Shown here piece after piece: positions 44,290 to 53,618 of a DNA stretch of 64,000 bases (position 1 is the first letter of the stretch; each line of letters starts with the position of its first letter). A model generated the notes under the pieces. That model saw only the letters and a list, made by a program, of their open reading frames with translations. It searched no databases and was not told the DNA's origin. The position numbers and the translations under genes are program-made. Source of the stretch: Ureibacillus chungkukjangi (GTDB taxonomy: Bacteria > Bacillota > Bacilli > Bacillales_A > Planococcaceae); contig NZ_QJTJ01000016.1 in assembly GCF_003217295.1 (NCBI RefSeq), forward strand, positions 22,306 to 86,305, read 5' to 3'.

Positions 44290-44464
44290 GAATTCCCTCC
44301 GTTGCAACTTGTCTGAAATCTCGCAATATAATTATTTGTAAGTATTATAGAACTATTATACAGCTAAACCAGGTAAGATAATAGATAAAATGTCGAAAAA
44401 TGTATAATTGTAGTTACAAATTGTTCGTTTTTATTTAGTAAAAAAGTCTTGATTTTTAAAACAA

Positions 44465-44502
44465 AACAACCTTACTTGACAAAAACTTCAAGTAAGGTTG
44501 TT
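44465..44502 (-). terminator. Terminator of the micro-protein pair
   Basis: 14-bp stem AACAACCTTACTTG with CAAGTAAGGTTGTT, then TTTGTTTT on the minus strand. Confidence 0.88.
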
Positions 44503-44525
44503 AATTGGCGTATTCTAGATTTACA

Positions 44526-44690
44526 TCAGTTATCAAAATTATTCCCCCTCTTTTGAGTAGTACGTTCATTGTAAGCCTCCAATTGCGCCTTGGATAAGCT
44601 CAATAAGTAGAATGCAAAATTAATAGGCTCTAGTCCATATCCCTGGCAAGCTTGCTTGTAGTAATCATATCCAAGATTATACTCAACCAT
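44526..44690 (-). CDS. Micro-protein B (54 aa), paralogue of the gene before it
   Basis: Small ORF: an N-terminal GYDYY, then CQGYGLEPINF, LSKAQLEAYNE and a polar tail. It shares GYDYY, G-L-E-P-I-N-F and LS-x-x-QL-x-x-YNE with the upstream 53-residue ORF, in the same order and spacing, so the two arose by tandem duplication. Its ATG lies one base after the first ORF stop; an AAAGGATG site is inside the end of that ORF. A good terminator follows. No known family comes to mind. Confidence 0.75.
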   Translation of the reverse strand: MVEYNLGYDYYKQACQGYGLEPINFAFYLLSLSKAQLEAYNERTTQKRGNNFDN

Positions 44691-44691
44691 C

Positions 44692-44853
44692 CTACTTACA
44701 TCCTTTCATAAGCTTTGCTTGTTCATTATAAGAATTTAGCTGCTCCTGTGATAGCTGTTTAACAAAATAATAAAAGTTTATAGGCTCTAACCCAAAATCC
44801 TCACATCTCATTACATAATAGTCATAGCCTTCTTGATAAATTGACATTTTCAT
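44692..44853 (-). CDS. Micro-protein A (about 53 aa), first of a tandem pair
   Basis: Small ORF reading MSIYQEGYDYY, CEDFGLEPINF, LSQEQLNSYNE and a basic end. A cluster of three in-frame ATG codons lies behind AAGGAAGG (44845-44856), so the exact start may be one to three codons off. No signal peptide or helix long enough for a membrane. Conserved duplication with the next ORF, a ribosome site and a shared terminator argue that it is coding. Function unknown. Confidence 0.75.
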   Translation of the reverse strand: MKMSIYQEGYDYYVMRCEDFGLEPINFYYFVKQLSQEQLNSYNEQAKLMKGCK

Positions 44854-44993
44854 CATTTCCTTCCTTAGATGTTGTTATATAACAGCATATTATTATACAC
44901 CATAATATAGAACAGAATTAATTTTAAGTCAATAAAATTTTCTGAATAAATAATTATTTATTTCGATTTTTACTACCTTTCTATGCCAAAATT

Positions 44994-45021
44994 AAAACCC
45001 ACGTCCTTTAACGTGGGTTTT
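44994..45021 (-). terminator. Terminator of the YqeY-like gene
   Basis: Perfect 11-bp stem AAAACCCACGT with ACGTGGGTTTT and a 6-base loop. Confidence 0.87.
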
Positions 45022-45037
45022 ACATCAACTTACCTTA

Positions 45038-45463
45038 TTAAATTAAACTTTTTACGGCTCTGGACATTGTTGCTCCGTCAGCTTTACCTGCAAGGACTGG
45101 TTTTGCAATTTTCATTGCATCCCCCATATTCATACCTTTACTAATGCCAGCTTCTGTTAAAACTGCCACAATTTCTTCTTCTGTTAACTGTTTTGGTAAG
45201 AAGCTTTTTAAAAGTGTCAACTTTGCTTCTTCCTTCTCAATAAGATCCTCTCGGTTTGCTTGTTTAGCACCATCTAGGGATTGGTTGGTTTGTTTTATTT
45301 CACGATTCACAATAGCAATCTCTTCTTCATTTGTAAGAGCAGCACCTTTTTCTTTTTCTGCTGTATCTAATGCGGATTTTAAAAGTGTCAATACTCCTTT
45401 TGCTAGGACATTTTTTTCCTTCATCGCAGTTTTTAATTGTTCAAATACTGTTTCTTTAAGCAT
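45038..45463 (-). CDS. yqeY: GatB/YqeY domain protein
   Basis: Helical protein of 141 aa related to the C-terminal tRNA-binding tail of GatB amidotransferase subunits. Readable marks are MKEKNVLAKGVLTLLKSAL, FLPKQLTEEEI, MGDAMKIAKPVLAGKADG. GGAAGG precedes the ATG. In Bacilli this gene usually follows rpsU; here it stands alone. Role unproven. Confidence 0.92.
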   Translation of the reverse strand: MLKETVFEQLKTAMKEKNVLAKGVLTLLKSALDTAEKEKGAALTNEEEIAIVNREIKQTNQSLDGAKQANREDLIEKEEAKLTLLKSFLPKQLTEEEIVAVLTEAGISKGMNMGDAMKIAKPVLAGKADGATMSRAVKSLI

Positions 45464-45804
45464 TAATAATCTTCCTTCCCATATTAATCATTTAATAACC
45501 CAAATAAATATATTATTACTATATTAAATAAAGTGGATTTATGCCAATAATAGAGAACTCCGGTAAATAAATTAGGAATAGAAGAACATTTAATAAGAAT
45601 CGATCAGAAAAATGATATATTTTTTATTAGTCTAATTTCTCTAAAAAAGCGTTTCCATTCTCTAAAACAACTATAAATTATCAAATCAATAAATAGTCAG
45701 AAAATTTCGTATTGAAATAATCTTCTAAACTAATATAATAATCCTTACATTACATGCTGATGTTATATAAGAAAAAAGACATCTTAGAGGGGATTTGTTG
45801 CATT
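45464..45804. other. 341-base divergent region before the PTS gene
   Basis: No gene seen. It should hold the promoters for yqeY (minus) and the PTS IIC gene (plus). Confidence 0.5.
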
Positions 45805-46833
45805 ATGAAAAATTTTTTTAGCAAGCTATTAACTGGGATGAGCTTAGGAATTGTTGTTTGTTTAATTCCGAATGCTCTAGTTGGAGAAATATTAAAATTA
45901 GTTATTCCATACTTCCCGTTTTTCGAAACTGTTTTAAACGCTTCTGTGATTGTAATGAGTTTACTTCCAGTGGTAATCGGGATTATGGCAGGAATTCAAT
46001 TTAAGTTAACTCCTATTCAAACCTGCTCAGTTGGTTTAGCTGCTTTTATCGGTAGTGGTGTAACAACAATCACAGAAGATGGTACTATAACAATGGCGGG
46101 AATCGGGACAGTTATAAATATCGGTTTAACATCTGCCCTAGCAATTTTATTTGTTCAATTTCTAGGTACGAGACTAAAAGACTGGACATTGCTTGCAATG
46201 CCAGCATTGACAATTTTCATCCCAGGTTTAATAGGACTTGCTATTTTACCTTACATTAAAAACAGTTCACTTTTAATAGGTAATGGAATTATGTATTTAA
46301 CAGATCTTCAACCGGTACTAATGGGTGCACTTATTGCTATGATTTTCTCAATTCTAATTATCTCTCCAATTTCAACAATTGGGGTTGCGACAGTAATCAT
46401 GCTTTCTGGAATTGGTGCTGGAGCAGCAAATCTAGGCGTTTGTGCTTCAGGTGTTGGGATGTGTATCGCAAGCTATCGTTCAAATAATTTTGGTACAGCA
46501 ATTGCTCACATTGCCTCAGCTAAAATCCAGATGCGTAATTTCCTCATGAAGCCTAAAATCGCTTTACCAATGATTTTAACTGCTACTATTTTAGGAGGCC
46601 TTGCAGGTGTATTCGAAATTGAAGGGACTCCTTATAGTGCCGGTTTTGGTTTAGCAGGATTTGTTGGCCCTCTTAAATACTTAGATATTGTAGGCTGGCA
46701 GATGGAAAGTATAATCATTTCATTAACATTATTTATTGGTTTACCGATTCTTTTAAATTTACTATTCATTAAAATGTTTGAAACAAAGTTAAAATGGGTT
46801 AAATCTGAAGATTATAAAGTTAATTACGAATAA
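45805..46833 (+). CDS. PTS EIIC-like membrane transporter (PTS_EIIC_2 type)
   Basis: Integral membrane protein (342 aa, about nine or ten helices) of the EIIC-like group I know as PTS_EIIC_2. Glycine-rich helices such as GLAAFIGSGVTTI, GIGTVINIGLT and LSGIGAGAANLGVCASGVGM are typical. No EIIA or EIIB gene adjoins it, so sugar phosphotransfer may not be its role; members often stand alone. Start at 45805: GAGGGG is 12 bases upstream, rather far, but no better start exists. Confidence 0.8.
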   Translation: MKNFFSKLLTGMSLGIVVCLIPNALVGEILKLVIPYFPFFETVLNASVIVMSLLPVVIGIMAGIQFKLTPIQTCSVGLAAFIGSGVTTITEDGTITMAGIGTVINIGLTSALAILFVQFLGTRLKDWTLLAMPALTIFIPGLIGLAILPYIKNSSLLIGNGIMYLTDLQPVLMGALIAMIFSILIISPISTIGVATVIMLSGIGAGAANLGVCASGVGMCIASYRSNNFGTAIAHIASAKIQMRNFLMKPKIALPMILTATILGGLAGVFEIEGTPYSAGFGLAGFVGPLKYLDIVGWQMESIIISLTLFIGLPILLNLLFIKMFETKLKWVKSEDYKVNYE

Positions 46834-46834
46834 T

Positions 46835-46881
46835 AAAACCCCCTAATCTACGTTACAATTTAAGTAGATTAGGGGGTTTTT
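46835..46881. terminator. Two-way terminator between PTS and recombinase genes
   Basis: Stem AAAACCCCCTAATCTA with TAGATTAGGGGGTTTT; the recombinase-like stop codon lies in the loop. Confidence 0.92.
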
Positions 46882-47743
46882 GTATCCGATCAAGTCGTTC
46901 TTGTAAAACACTTTTACGAGAATAACCATAACGAGCAAATAAATCCTCTAGCTGCTCACCATGCTCCTTTTTAATATCTGTATCAATCAGTGTATAACGA
47001 AGAGTAGTAGCTGTAACTTTAAATCCTAGATTATCAGTGAGCTTCTGGAAAATCCGTTCAATTGTTTTCACAGTTATAGGTTCATTTTGTTTATTTCCAA
47101 GGCCAAGCCAGACAAACTCTGCCTCTTTACTGTTGGGTAATAACATTTCTGTTTGTTTGCGATATACCCTGAGCCAAATAAGATTTGCTGTAGAAAGAAA
47201 TAATTTTCTAATCCTTTTACCATGAATAATCGTGATTTCATTCTCTTCCATATGTCCCCACTTCATATTTACTACTTCAGAAGGCTTTAACCCGATTTCA
47301 AGCATTATGTTCACGATGCAAAAATTTCTTAATGCAATCCATTTATGGTCTAAACCTACAGTTGCTTCAAAGACTTCCATCCAATAATTAGAAACACTTT
47401 TGATCTGATTAGTGGATAAGGTATGAATGGTTAGCTTTTCTTTCTTAATCGGCTTTAATAAGTTATCTGGGAGCTCGTTTATTCTTTCTCTTTGCCTTAA
47501 AAATGTTAAAAAGTGATGCAATGAGGCCTTCTTTCGATTGATGCTTGCAACAGAAGAAAATGCTTCTGCTAAATAAAGATTATAGTTTTCAATTAATTTT
47601 ACAATAGAATCATCAAATGTAAATAAGTGATCCTTCATAAAATTTATAAATTGCTGTGTATCTATACCGTATTGCTTTATAGTATTTTGTGATTTATTGA
47701 TTGATTGCAGGTAAGCTTTATAATAAGTTACAATGTCATCCAT
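46853..47743 (-). CDS. Degenerate tyrosine recombinase-like protein
   Basis: XerC/phage-integrase fold protein of 296 aa. The N-terminal core-binding domain (about 1-95) and the catalytic domain shape are clear, but key residues are changed: the first catalytic Arg is Lys153 in GLKPSEVVNMKW, the His of HxxR is Thr246 (TTLR), the HxLRH second His is Tyr250, and no Tyr stands at the nucleophile place near VLQERLD (279-285). Only Arg249 and a Lys in HGKRIRK look kept. It is full-length with a good AAGGAGAT site, so it is probably expressed but unable to recombine. No phage or transposon genes adjoin it. Confidence 0.8.
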   Translation of the reverse strand: MDDIVTYYKAYLQSINKSQNTIKQYGIDTQQFINFMKDHLFTFDDSIVKLIENYNLYLAEAFSSVASINRKKASLHHFLTFLRQRERINELPDNLLKPIKKEKLTIHTLSTNQIKSVSNYWMEVFEATVGLDHKWIALRNFCIVNIMLEIGLKPSEVVNMKWGHMEENEITIIHGKRIRKLFLSTANLIWLRVYRKQTEMLLPNSKEAEFVWLGLGNKQNEPITVKTIERIFQKLTDNLGFKVTATTLRYTLIDTDIKKEHGEQLEDLFARYGYSRKSVLQERLDRIQKPPNLLKL

Positions 47744-48036
47744 TTAAGTATCTCCTTATAAGCTATTCGTAAATTATTTTGTTTTTCAGTAGATAATGGG
47801 CGTGAAATATAGATATTTATTATTGTAATTGAAGTGTCGGATAATATGCAATGAATTCAGTCTTAAGGTCTTGTGCATAAGGGTAAATTATAACAGAGTT
47901 TGAAATCTAGTAAACTTTTAACTTATGTATGACTACGTTAATAATTTGGAGTTTTTTTGTTGAATATTCAATTTATGATGCTAGTAAAAGTTATTGTAGT
48001 ATATAATGTGAGTATTAATACAAAGGGGCTGTTTGA

Positions 48037-48828
48037 ATGCAGGTAAGAACTACAAGACTACAGGAAGAGGATGCAAAAATTATTTATCAAGAAACTGCCG
48101 GACTCGCTATTATTACAATCCACCGACCCCAATTAAAAAATGCTTTAACAGCAAATATGTGGTCGCAGTTAGCGAAAATAGCATTACAGACTCTTGATAA
48201 TCCGAAAAATAAGGTCTTAATTCTTCGAGGATCAGGGGAAAACTTTACAGCAGGCTCTGATATAAAGGAGTTTAACTCGATTTCATTAGAGCAGGCAGAA
48301 GAAGCATTTGTGCATATGGAGCAAACCATTTCTACAATTGAACGATTACCTATTCCCGTTATCGGTGTTATTAACGGACCAGCAATGGGAGCTGGCCTGG
48401 AATTGGCACTTGCCTGTGACATTCGAATAGGTTCAGAAAAAGCTCGTATGGGGATTCCTGTTGGAAAGCTAGGTATTACCCTAAATAATAAATTTGCCAA
48501 ACGACTTGTTGATTTAGTTGGCCCATCAGCTACGAAGGATTTTGTTTTTACTGGCCGAATGTATAAAGCTGAAGAAGCATTTAATACTGGTATGTTAAAT
48601 TATTTAGTAGCTGAAAAGGATTTAAATAAATTTGCTATTCGTATGGGTAAGCTGGTTGCTGGGATGTCCCCTTCATCATTGCTGGCAGTAAAGCGCTCAG
48701 TACAGGAATGTGTTGATTCCGCGCCTGTTTTATGGAAAACTTCCACGCCCTTTGTGGATCCTAATGATTTCCCAGAAGGTGTCCGCTCATTTGTTGAAAA
48801 ACGTCAGCCGAAATTTAACCGAAAATAA
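48037..48828 (+). CDS. Enoyl-CoA hydratase/isomerase family protein
   Basis: Crotonase-fold enzyme (263 aa) acting on a CoA thioester. Oxyanion-hole segments FTAGSDIKEF and GPAMGAGLELALACDIRIG are present with Glu in GLEL; the second catalytic Glu of true hydratases is not seen (GIPVGKLGIT has Val there), so the reaction may be isomerisation, hydrolysis or another. AAGGGG precedes the ATG. Single gene. Confidence 0.87.
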   Translation: MQVRTTRLQEEDAKIIYQETAGLAIITIHRPQLKNALTANMWSQLAKIALQTLDNPKNKVLILRGSGENFTAGSDIKEFNSISLEQAEEAFVHMEQTISTIERLPIPVIGVINGPAMGAGLELALACDIRIGSEKARMGIPVGKLGITLNNKFAKRLVDLVGPSATKDFVFTGRMYKAEEAFNTGMLNYLVAEKDLNKFAIRMGKLVAGMSPSSLLAVKRSVQECVDSAPVLWKTSTPFVDPNDFPEGVRSFVEKRQPKFNRK

Positions 48829-48830
48829 AT

Positions 48831-48874
48831 AATAGCCTACCTTGAAAGAAACTTCCTTCCAGGTAGGCTATTTT
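48831..48874. terminator. Two-way terminator between crotonase-like and P-loop genes
   Basis: Stem AATAGCCTACCT with AGGTAGGCTATT, loop about 18 bases, T run on the plus side. Confidence 0.88.
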
Positions 48875-48881
48875 AAAATCC

Positions 48882-49685
48882 TCAAATGATTCCTTTTACG
48901 TTAATCTTTATCATCGAAGGCTCAAATTCAAATTGACGTATAAATTGCTCTAATATTACCTGCTGTAGACCGCGCATCTTTTCCATCACATCATAATTGA
49001 CTGGTGAGGTTATATAAATTGTTATATATAAGTTTTGACTATAATCCTTCATAACAAAATGGACAGCATCAATTTTTGCAATTACTCGGTACTGACCGAT
49101 TATATATTTCACGAATTCAACATATACATTTTTTGATATATAGATCATTTGCTGGTGAAAATCGGGCTGAACAATTGTCGTCTCTCCCAGCTTTTCACGA
49201 TTTTTTGAAAAGATCGCAAAGCCTCTTTGAATAAATCGCTTAAAAAAATTTTGTTCAACCTGCCTATAAGGAATAGGCATAACATGTTTCCCTTGTGTAT
49301 TCCTTATGAATTTTGCCATATGAATTTCTCTTTCTGACCGAATATCTTCAATTTGGTGAATATGGTCGATGGGCTCAAGCTTAAGACGTTTAGCAATTTT
49401 ATTTGTCATTTTATCTGAAGTTCCAATAATGAGAACTGACTTAACCTTAAACTCTTTTATGGCGTTTAAAACCTGCTGTCGATGATCCTCATCCTGGAAA
49501 ATTGCTCGACGTACTGCAGTAATCGTATTTTTTTCAAATTTAGCGGAAGTACCTGCGATTTTTTCTCCATTTAAAATCAAAAGCCCATCATCAATGATTG
49601 CTTCAATCTGGTTTTCATAGGCAAATTGAATGGCACTCGTACTTTTTCCAGTACCACTGGCTCCACTTAAAGCATGTACAATCAT
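48882..49685 (-). CDS. P-loop ATPase fused to an Asp23/YloU-like domain
   Basis: A 267-aa protein. The N-terminus begins almost at once with Walker A SGASGTGKST (about 6-15) and a small P-loop domain to about 120 (VLIIGTSDKM). The C-terminal 90 residues (VEFVKYIIGQYRVIAKIDAV, then QQVILEQF and IKINVKGI) look like an Asp23/Gls24 alkaline-shock domain. I start at 49685, five bases after GGGGTGG. The pairing suggests an envelope-linked stress ATPase, but no function is known to me. Confidence 0.72.
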   Translation of the reverse strand: MIVHALSGASGTGKSTSAIQFAYENQIEAIIDDGLLILNGEKIAGTSAKFEKNTITAVRRAIFQDEDHRQQVLNAIKEFKVKSVLIIGTSDKMTNKIAKRLKLEPIDHIHQIEDIRSEREIHMAKFIRNTQGKHVMPIPYRQVEQNFFKRFIQRGFAIFSKNREKLGETTIVQPDFHQQMIYISKNVYVEFVKYIIGQYRVIAKIDAVHFVMKDYSQNLYITIYITSPVNYDVMEKMRGLQQVILEQFIRQFEFEPSMIKINVKGII

Positions 49686-49902
49686 CAAATCCACCCCTAC
49701 TTTTTTTATAGTATAAATGAAAGCCTACTACTATTCTATTCTTCTTTTTTACTCAATAACAATCAAGGCTTTTGCTATTAAGAACAAAATGTCTCTCTAT
49801 ATTATCTATTTATTTCATTTTTTCTGAATTTGAACAGAATTTCTATAGGCTCTATGATAAAATGTGATTTATATTTTGATAGAGTATAAGGAGTGTTCAA
49901 CC

Positions 49903-51069
49903 TTGAAAATAATCCCCTCACAGAAAATGTCCCAATTTGAACCTGCGATATTTACAAGCTTAAAAGTCTTTGCCAAGCAGCAAGAGAAAATAAATGGCCT
50001 TAGTTTAATAGATTTAAGTTTAGGCAGCCCAGATATCCCTCCGCATGACATTTTACTTAAATCAATGTCGGACCTAAGCAAACAATCTTCTTCCTACGGC
50101 TACACATTAAATGGATCACCTGAATTTTATGAGGCTGTAGCGAGATATTATGCCCGTGTTAATAAGGTGGATCTAAATCCTGAAACTGAAATTGTTCAAA
50201 CGATTGGTTCACAGGAAGGTTTAGTTCACTTACCTATTGCATTCTGTGACCCAGGAGATTACGTCTTAACAACGAACCCTGGATATGTAGCATATGCAGC
50301 AGGTATCACCTTAGCAGGAGCAATACCATATTACATACCACTTGAAGAAGAAAGAGGCTTCCTGCCAAATCTCAAAGCGATTCCAGAAGATGTCGCACAT
50401 AAAGCAAAGCTATTAATCTTAAATATGCCGGGAAATCCTGTTCCAATGGCGCCATCTCTCAACTACTTTGATGAGGTAGTAGCATTTGCCAAAAAGTATA
50501 ATATTATTGTTTTACATGATGCAGCATATTCGGAATTTTACTTTACTGGAGACGCTCCAATTAGCTTCTTAGCAGCACCTGGAGCAAAAGATGTAGGTTT
50601 AGAAATTAACTCCCTATCCAAAAGCTTTAGTTTAGCAGGTGCTCGGGTGGCTTATATTGCTGGCAATGCTGAAATGATAGCGATTATAAAGCAATTAAAA
50701 TCAAATTTGGACTTCGGTATTTTTGATCCAATTCAATTAACAGCAGTTCTTGCATTAGATAATGCAGAAGTAATTACCTCTTCTTTAAGAGAAACATTTT
50801 CCAAACGCCATACAACACTCTTGACAGGTCTGAAGGAATTAGGCTGGACCGTAGCGCCATCAAAAGGAGGCATGTTTGTATGGGCAAAATATCCTTACAA
50901 ATTAAATAGCGTAGACTTTGCATTTAAAACTATTGAGCAGTGTGGCATTCTAATGGTGCCAGGTACAGCATTCGGCTCTGAAGGTGAAGGGTATGTTCGT
51001 CTTGCACTTGTTCAAAATATAGAGACTTTAAAAGAAGCCATAAAACGACTAGAAAGCTTATCACTATAA
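49903..51069 (+). CDS. PLP-dependent aminotransferase, class I/II
   Basis: Fold type I aminotransferase of 388 aa, in the group resembling LL-diaminopimelate or aspartate aminotransferases. Marks are DLSLGSPDIPP, the NMPGNP motif, LHDAAYSEF and the PLP lysine in NSLSKSFSLAGAR; GYVRLAL near the end binds the substrate carboxylate. TTG start at 49903 with AAGGAG seven bases upstream; an ATG 39 bases earlier lacks a site. Single gene; donor and acceptor unknown. Confidence 0.9.
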   Translation: MKIIPSQKMSQFEPAIFTSLKVFAKQQEKINGLSLIDLSLGSPDIPPHDILLKSMSDLSKQSSSYGYTLNGSPEFYEAVARYYARVNKVDLNPETEIVQTIGSQEGLVHLPIAFCDPGDYVLTTNPGYVAYAAGITLAGAIPYYIPLEEERGFLPNLKAIPEDVAHKAKLLILNMPGNPVPMAPSLNYFDEVVAFAKKYNIIVLHDAAYSEFYFTGDAPISFLAAPGAKDVGLEINSLSKSFSLAGARVAYIAGNAEMIAIIKQLKSNLDFGIFDPIQLTAVLALDNAEVITSSLRETFSKRHTTLLTGLKELGWTVAPSKGGMFVWAKYPYKLNSVDFAFKTIEQCGILMVPGTAFGSEGEGYVRLALVQNIETLKEAIKRLESLSL

Positions 51070-51075
51070 AAATAA

Positions 51076-51109
51076 AGACTGTCTCTAATAATTGGAGACA
51101 GCCTCTTTT
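51076..51109. terminator. Terminator between aminotransferase and exporter genes
   Basis: Stem CTGTCTC with GAGACAG and flanking partial pairing, then CCTCTTTT. Confidence 0.75.
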
Positions 51110-51113
51110 CATG

Positions 51114-52340
51114 CTAAATATCATATTTGTTTTCGATATCCCGTTCATATCGATTATATCTTCGCCTTACTAGCCCAAACAAATGACTAACTAACACTTT
51201 AAACAATGCATATGCCGGGATTCCCAGAATAACTCCTGCAACCCCAAACAATGAACCAAATGTCAAAAGGACAAAAATGATTGTAATCGGGTGAATAGAA
51301 AGGGATTTCCCCATAATGTTCGGGGTAATGAATTTCCCTTCTACCAACTGAACAACAGTCCAAACAATAATTAAATAGACGACCATTATTGGTGAAGTAA
51401 CAATAGCGATAATGAGCGCTGGGGTAATTGCTATAACTGGTCCTAGGTACGGGACTACGCTTGTTACCATTGCTAAAATCCCTAACAAGAAGGCATAATC
51501 TAATTTGATAATTAAAAACCCGATCGTCATCATGACACCAATACAAATGGACACTAATATCTGGCCAAGTATGTACGAGCTTACTTGCTTGTCCATTTCT
51601 TTTAATACTTGCCCTACTTCATTGCGAGCGCGTGGCGGAAAAATTCGTAAAATGAATTTCGGTAATTTTTCTCCCTCATACAGCAGATAAAACAAGATAA
51701 AAGGAACTGTTACAAGGGATAAAAGAATTCCAGTTAATGTTGAAACGAAACCAGTAATTCCTGTAGCTACTGACGAAGCGATATTCGTTAGTGTATCTCT
51801 CATTGTGGTTACAAGATCGTCTGTCACATTTGTTAGCATCTTATCATAATCAAAATTAAATTTTGTAAATAATTCATCAAAGCTAGAATTGTTTAAAAAT
51901 GTAACCGACGTCTCTACAAACTGCATAAAGTACATTGGAAACTCTTCCACTAAATTTGTAAATTGGTCACGTAAAAATGGATACACGAGAAGTGAAAGTA
52001 AGGTCATCAGCGCTGCTACAATTACATAAAGAATTAAGATTACAATGCTGCGCGGTACTTTTCCCTTTCCACTTTTATCTGCTAACCGTACGAACGGTCG
52101 TAATAGATAATAACCGATAATTGCTAACACACCTGGTAAAATTACTACCTCAAATAAAACCTGAAGTGGATAAAAGATAAAGTCGACTTGATTGAATACA
52201 AAGATAATGCATCCAGCAAGTAATAATGTAATAAGTAAAAATAACAGATTTTTCCCACCTAAAAAGCGGATAAATCTTGTTTGAAAAAAGGATGATCTTT
52301 CCCTGTTTAACCGATCCTCATAACTCTTTTCTCTTTCCAA
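51114..52340 (-). CDS. AI-2E family transporter (UPF0118/PerM-like)
   Basis: Membrane protein of 408 aa with about seven or eight helices, a long amphipathic middle part and the typical end PNIMGKSLSIHPITIIFVLL then GIPAYALFKV. Family members export AI-2-like signals or exchange ions; which applies cannot be told. TTG start five bases behind GAGGTGG. Confidence 0.92.
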   Translation of the reverse strand: MEREKSYEDRLNRERSSFFQTRFIRFLGGKNLLFLLITLLLAGCIIFVFNQVDFIFYPLQVLFEVVILPGVLAIIGYYLLRPFVRLADKSGKGKVPRSIVILILYVIVAALMTLLSLLVYPFLRDQFTNLVEEFPMYFMQFVETSVTFLNNSSFDELFTKFNFDYDKMLTNVTDDLVTTMRDTLTNIASSVATGITGFVSTLTGILLSLVTVPFILFYLLYEGEKLPKFILRIFPPRARNEVGQVLKEMDKQVSSYILGQILVSICIGVMMTIGFLIIKLDYAFLLGILAMVTSVVPYLGPVIAITPALIIAIVTSPIMVVYLIIVWTVVQLVEGKFITPNIMGKSLSIHPITIIFVLLTFGSLFGVAGVILGIPAYALFKVLVSHLFGLVRRRYNRYERDIENKYDI

Positions 52341-52477
52341 AAAACCACCTCGTCAAACTATGAATTTAGTATTCATTCTATTCTATCATGTAAACTGATT
52401 TTCCATAAAGTGTTAGAACTGCCAACGATTAAAATTTGTGTAAAATGACATTCTTAAATTGGTAACAAAGAGGGAAA

Positions 52478-53431
52478 TTACTCCCCCTCCAGCTGTAAAA
52501 ATGAGTGTATTTCTTGTTTATTCTTTTCAATATCGATTTCTATAACTTCACCCGCGTGCGGATAGGATTGATAATCATAGCTTCCTTCCACTGGAATAGT
52601 CATTTTATCTATGTCTACTTTTCCCCCAACAGCTAAAGATAGTACTGTTTTTATCTCCTGAGCTGTCGATAAATCTGTCGTAATATACCCTTGTGACGCC
52701 CCAATTAGTTTTGGAAGGTTATTTATATTACTAGGAGATAACAATTCATCCTTAAGTGCATCAATGACCTTTTGCTGACGCTCTACACGACCAAAATCCC
52801 CCTCTGAATCATGACGGAATCTTGCATATCCTAATAGCTCTTGGCCATTTAAATTTTGTACCCCCTTAGATAGTGATACACCAATATATGCGGACATATC
52901 CTTTTCAACTTCCATTTCAATGCCATTAGGCGCAAGAATATCGATCAAGGATTCAAAGCTTTTAAAATCTATTAAAGCATAGTGATGTATTGGTACATCA
53001 AACATTGTTTTTAATGTATCCTTTAAAAGCTGTACCCCACCAAGATAATAGGCTGTATTTAATTTATATGATTTATAGCTTGGGATATCTGCATAGATAT
53101 CTCGCATGAAGGATACAAGCTTTAAATCATTTGTCTCTTGGTTCCAGGATAATACCATCATCGTATCTGAACGGGATTCCTCTTCCCCGCGACTATCAAC
53201 ACCGAGGATTAAGTAGTTTTTAATAGTCTTATGCGCTTCATCTGCAACAAACTCTGCCTCAGGTAATTTTGTTTCAGAAGCGATTTCGAGTCCCTTTTGA
53301 TATTGGAAATAAGAATAGATTCCAATAATCAGTAGCACTAGTATTAAAAAAGTAAAGAACAGTCTTCCTTTTCGCAGCTTCTTCTTTTTATGTCGGGTCT
53401 GTCTTTTTTCTTCGATTTGATTTTCTTCCAT
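52478..53431 (-). CDS. LytR-CpsA-Psr family cell-wall glycopolymer transferase
   Basis: LCP enzyme (317 aa) that attaches teichoic acids or other anionic polymers to peptidoglycan. A Lys/Arg-rich cytoplasmic start, one membrane helix (about 25-44), then the LCP domain with ILGVDSRGEEESRSDTMMV, FMRDIYADIP, LNTAYYLGG and YARFRHDSEGDFGRVERQQ. The catalytic Arg/Asp cluster is intact. Single gene. Confidence 0.95.
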   Translation of the reverse strand: MEENQIEEKRQTRHKKKKLRKGRLFFTFLILVLLIIGIYSYFQYQKGLEIASETKLPEAEFVADEAHKTIKNYLILGVDSRGEEESRSDTMMVLSWNQETNDLKLVSFMRDIYADIPSYKSYKLNTAYYLGGVQLLKDTLKTMFDVPIHHYALIDFKSFESLIDILAPNGIEMEVEKDMSAYIGVSLSKGVQNLNGQELLGYARFRHDSEGDFGRVERQQKVIDALKDELLSPSNINNLPKLIGASQGYITTDLSTAQEIKTVLSLAVGGKVDIDKMTIPVEGSYDYQSYPHAGEVIEIDIEKNKQEIHSFLQLEGE

Positions 53432-53618
53432 ATTGCTTCTCCCCTTTGAAAATTCAATTACGAGACGTTCGAAAAGATAGAAAGGTTCATTTTTCCATTA
53501 TTATACTACGGCTTGTGACAACAAGCTTGAAATATCCTATAAATAATTGTAATAATTTGTTTCCTTATCTATATCATGTTACAATACTATTTATTTTAAG
53601 CATTGGAGGCGTAAATAA

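Noticed and set aside
46853..47743. Sign of a prophage or integrative element
   Set aside because: The recombinase-like protein lacks catalytic residues and no phage, transfer or attachment-site features surround it.
51199..51546. 115-codon minus-strand frame
   Set aside because: Other-frame shadow of the AI-2E family transporter; high Tyr/Cys content and no start signals.
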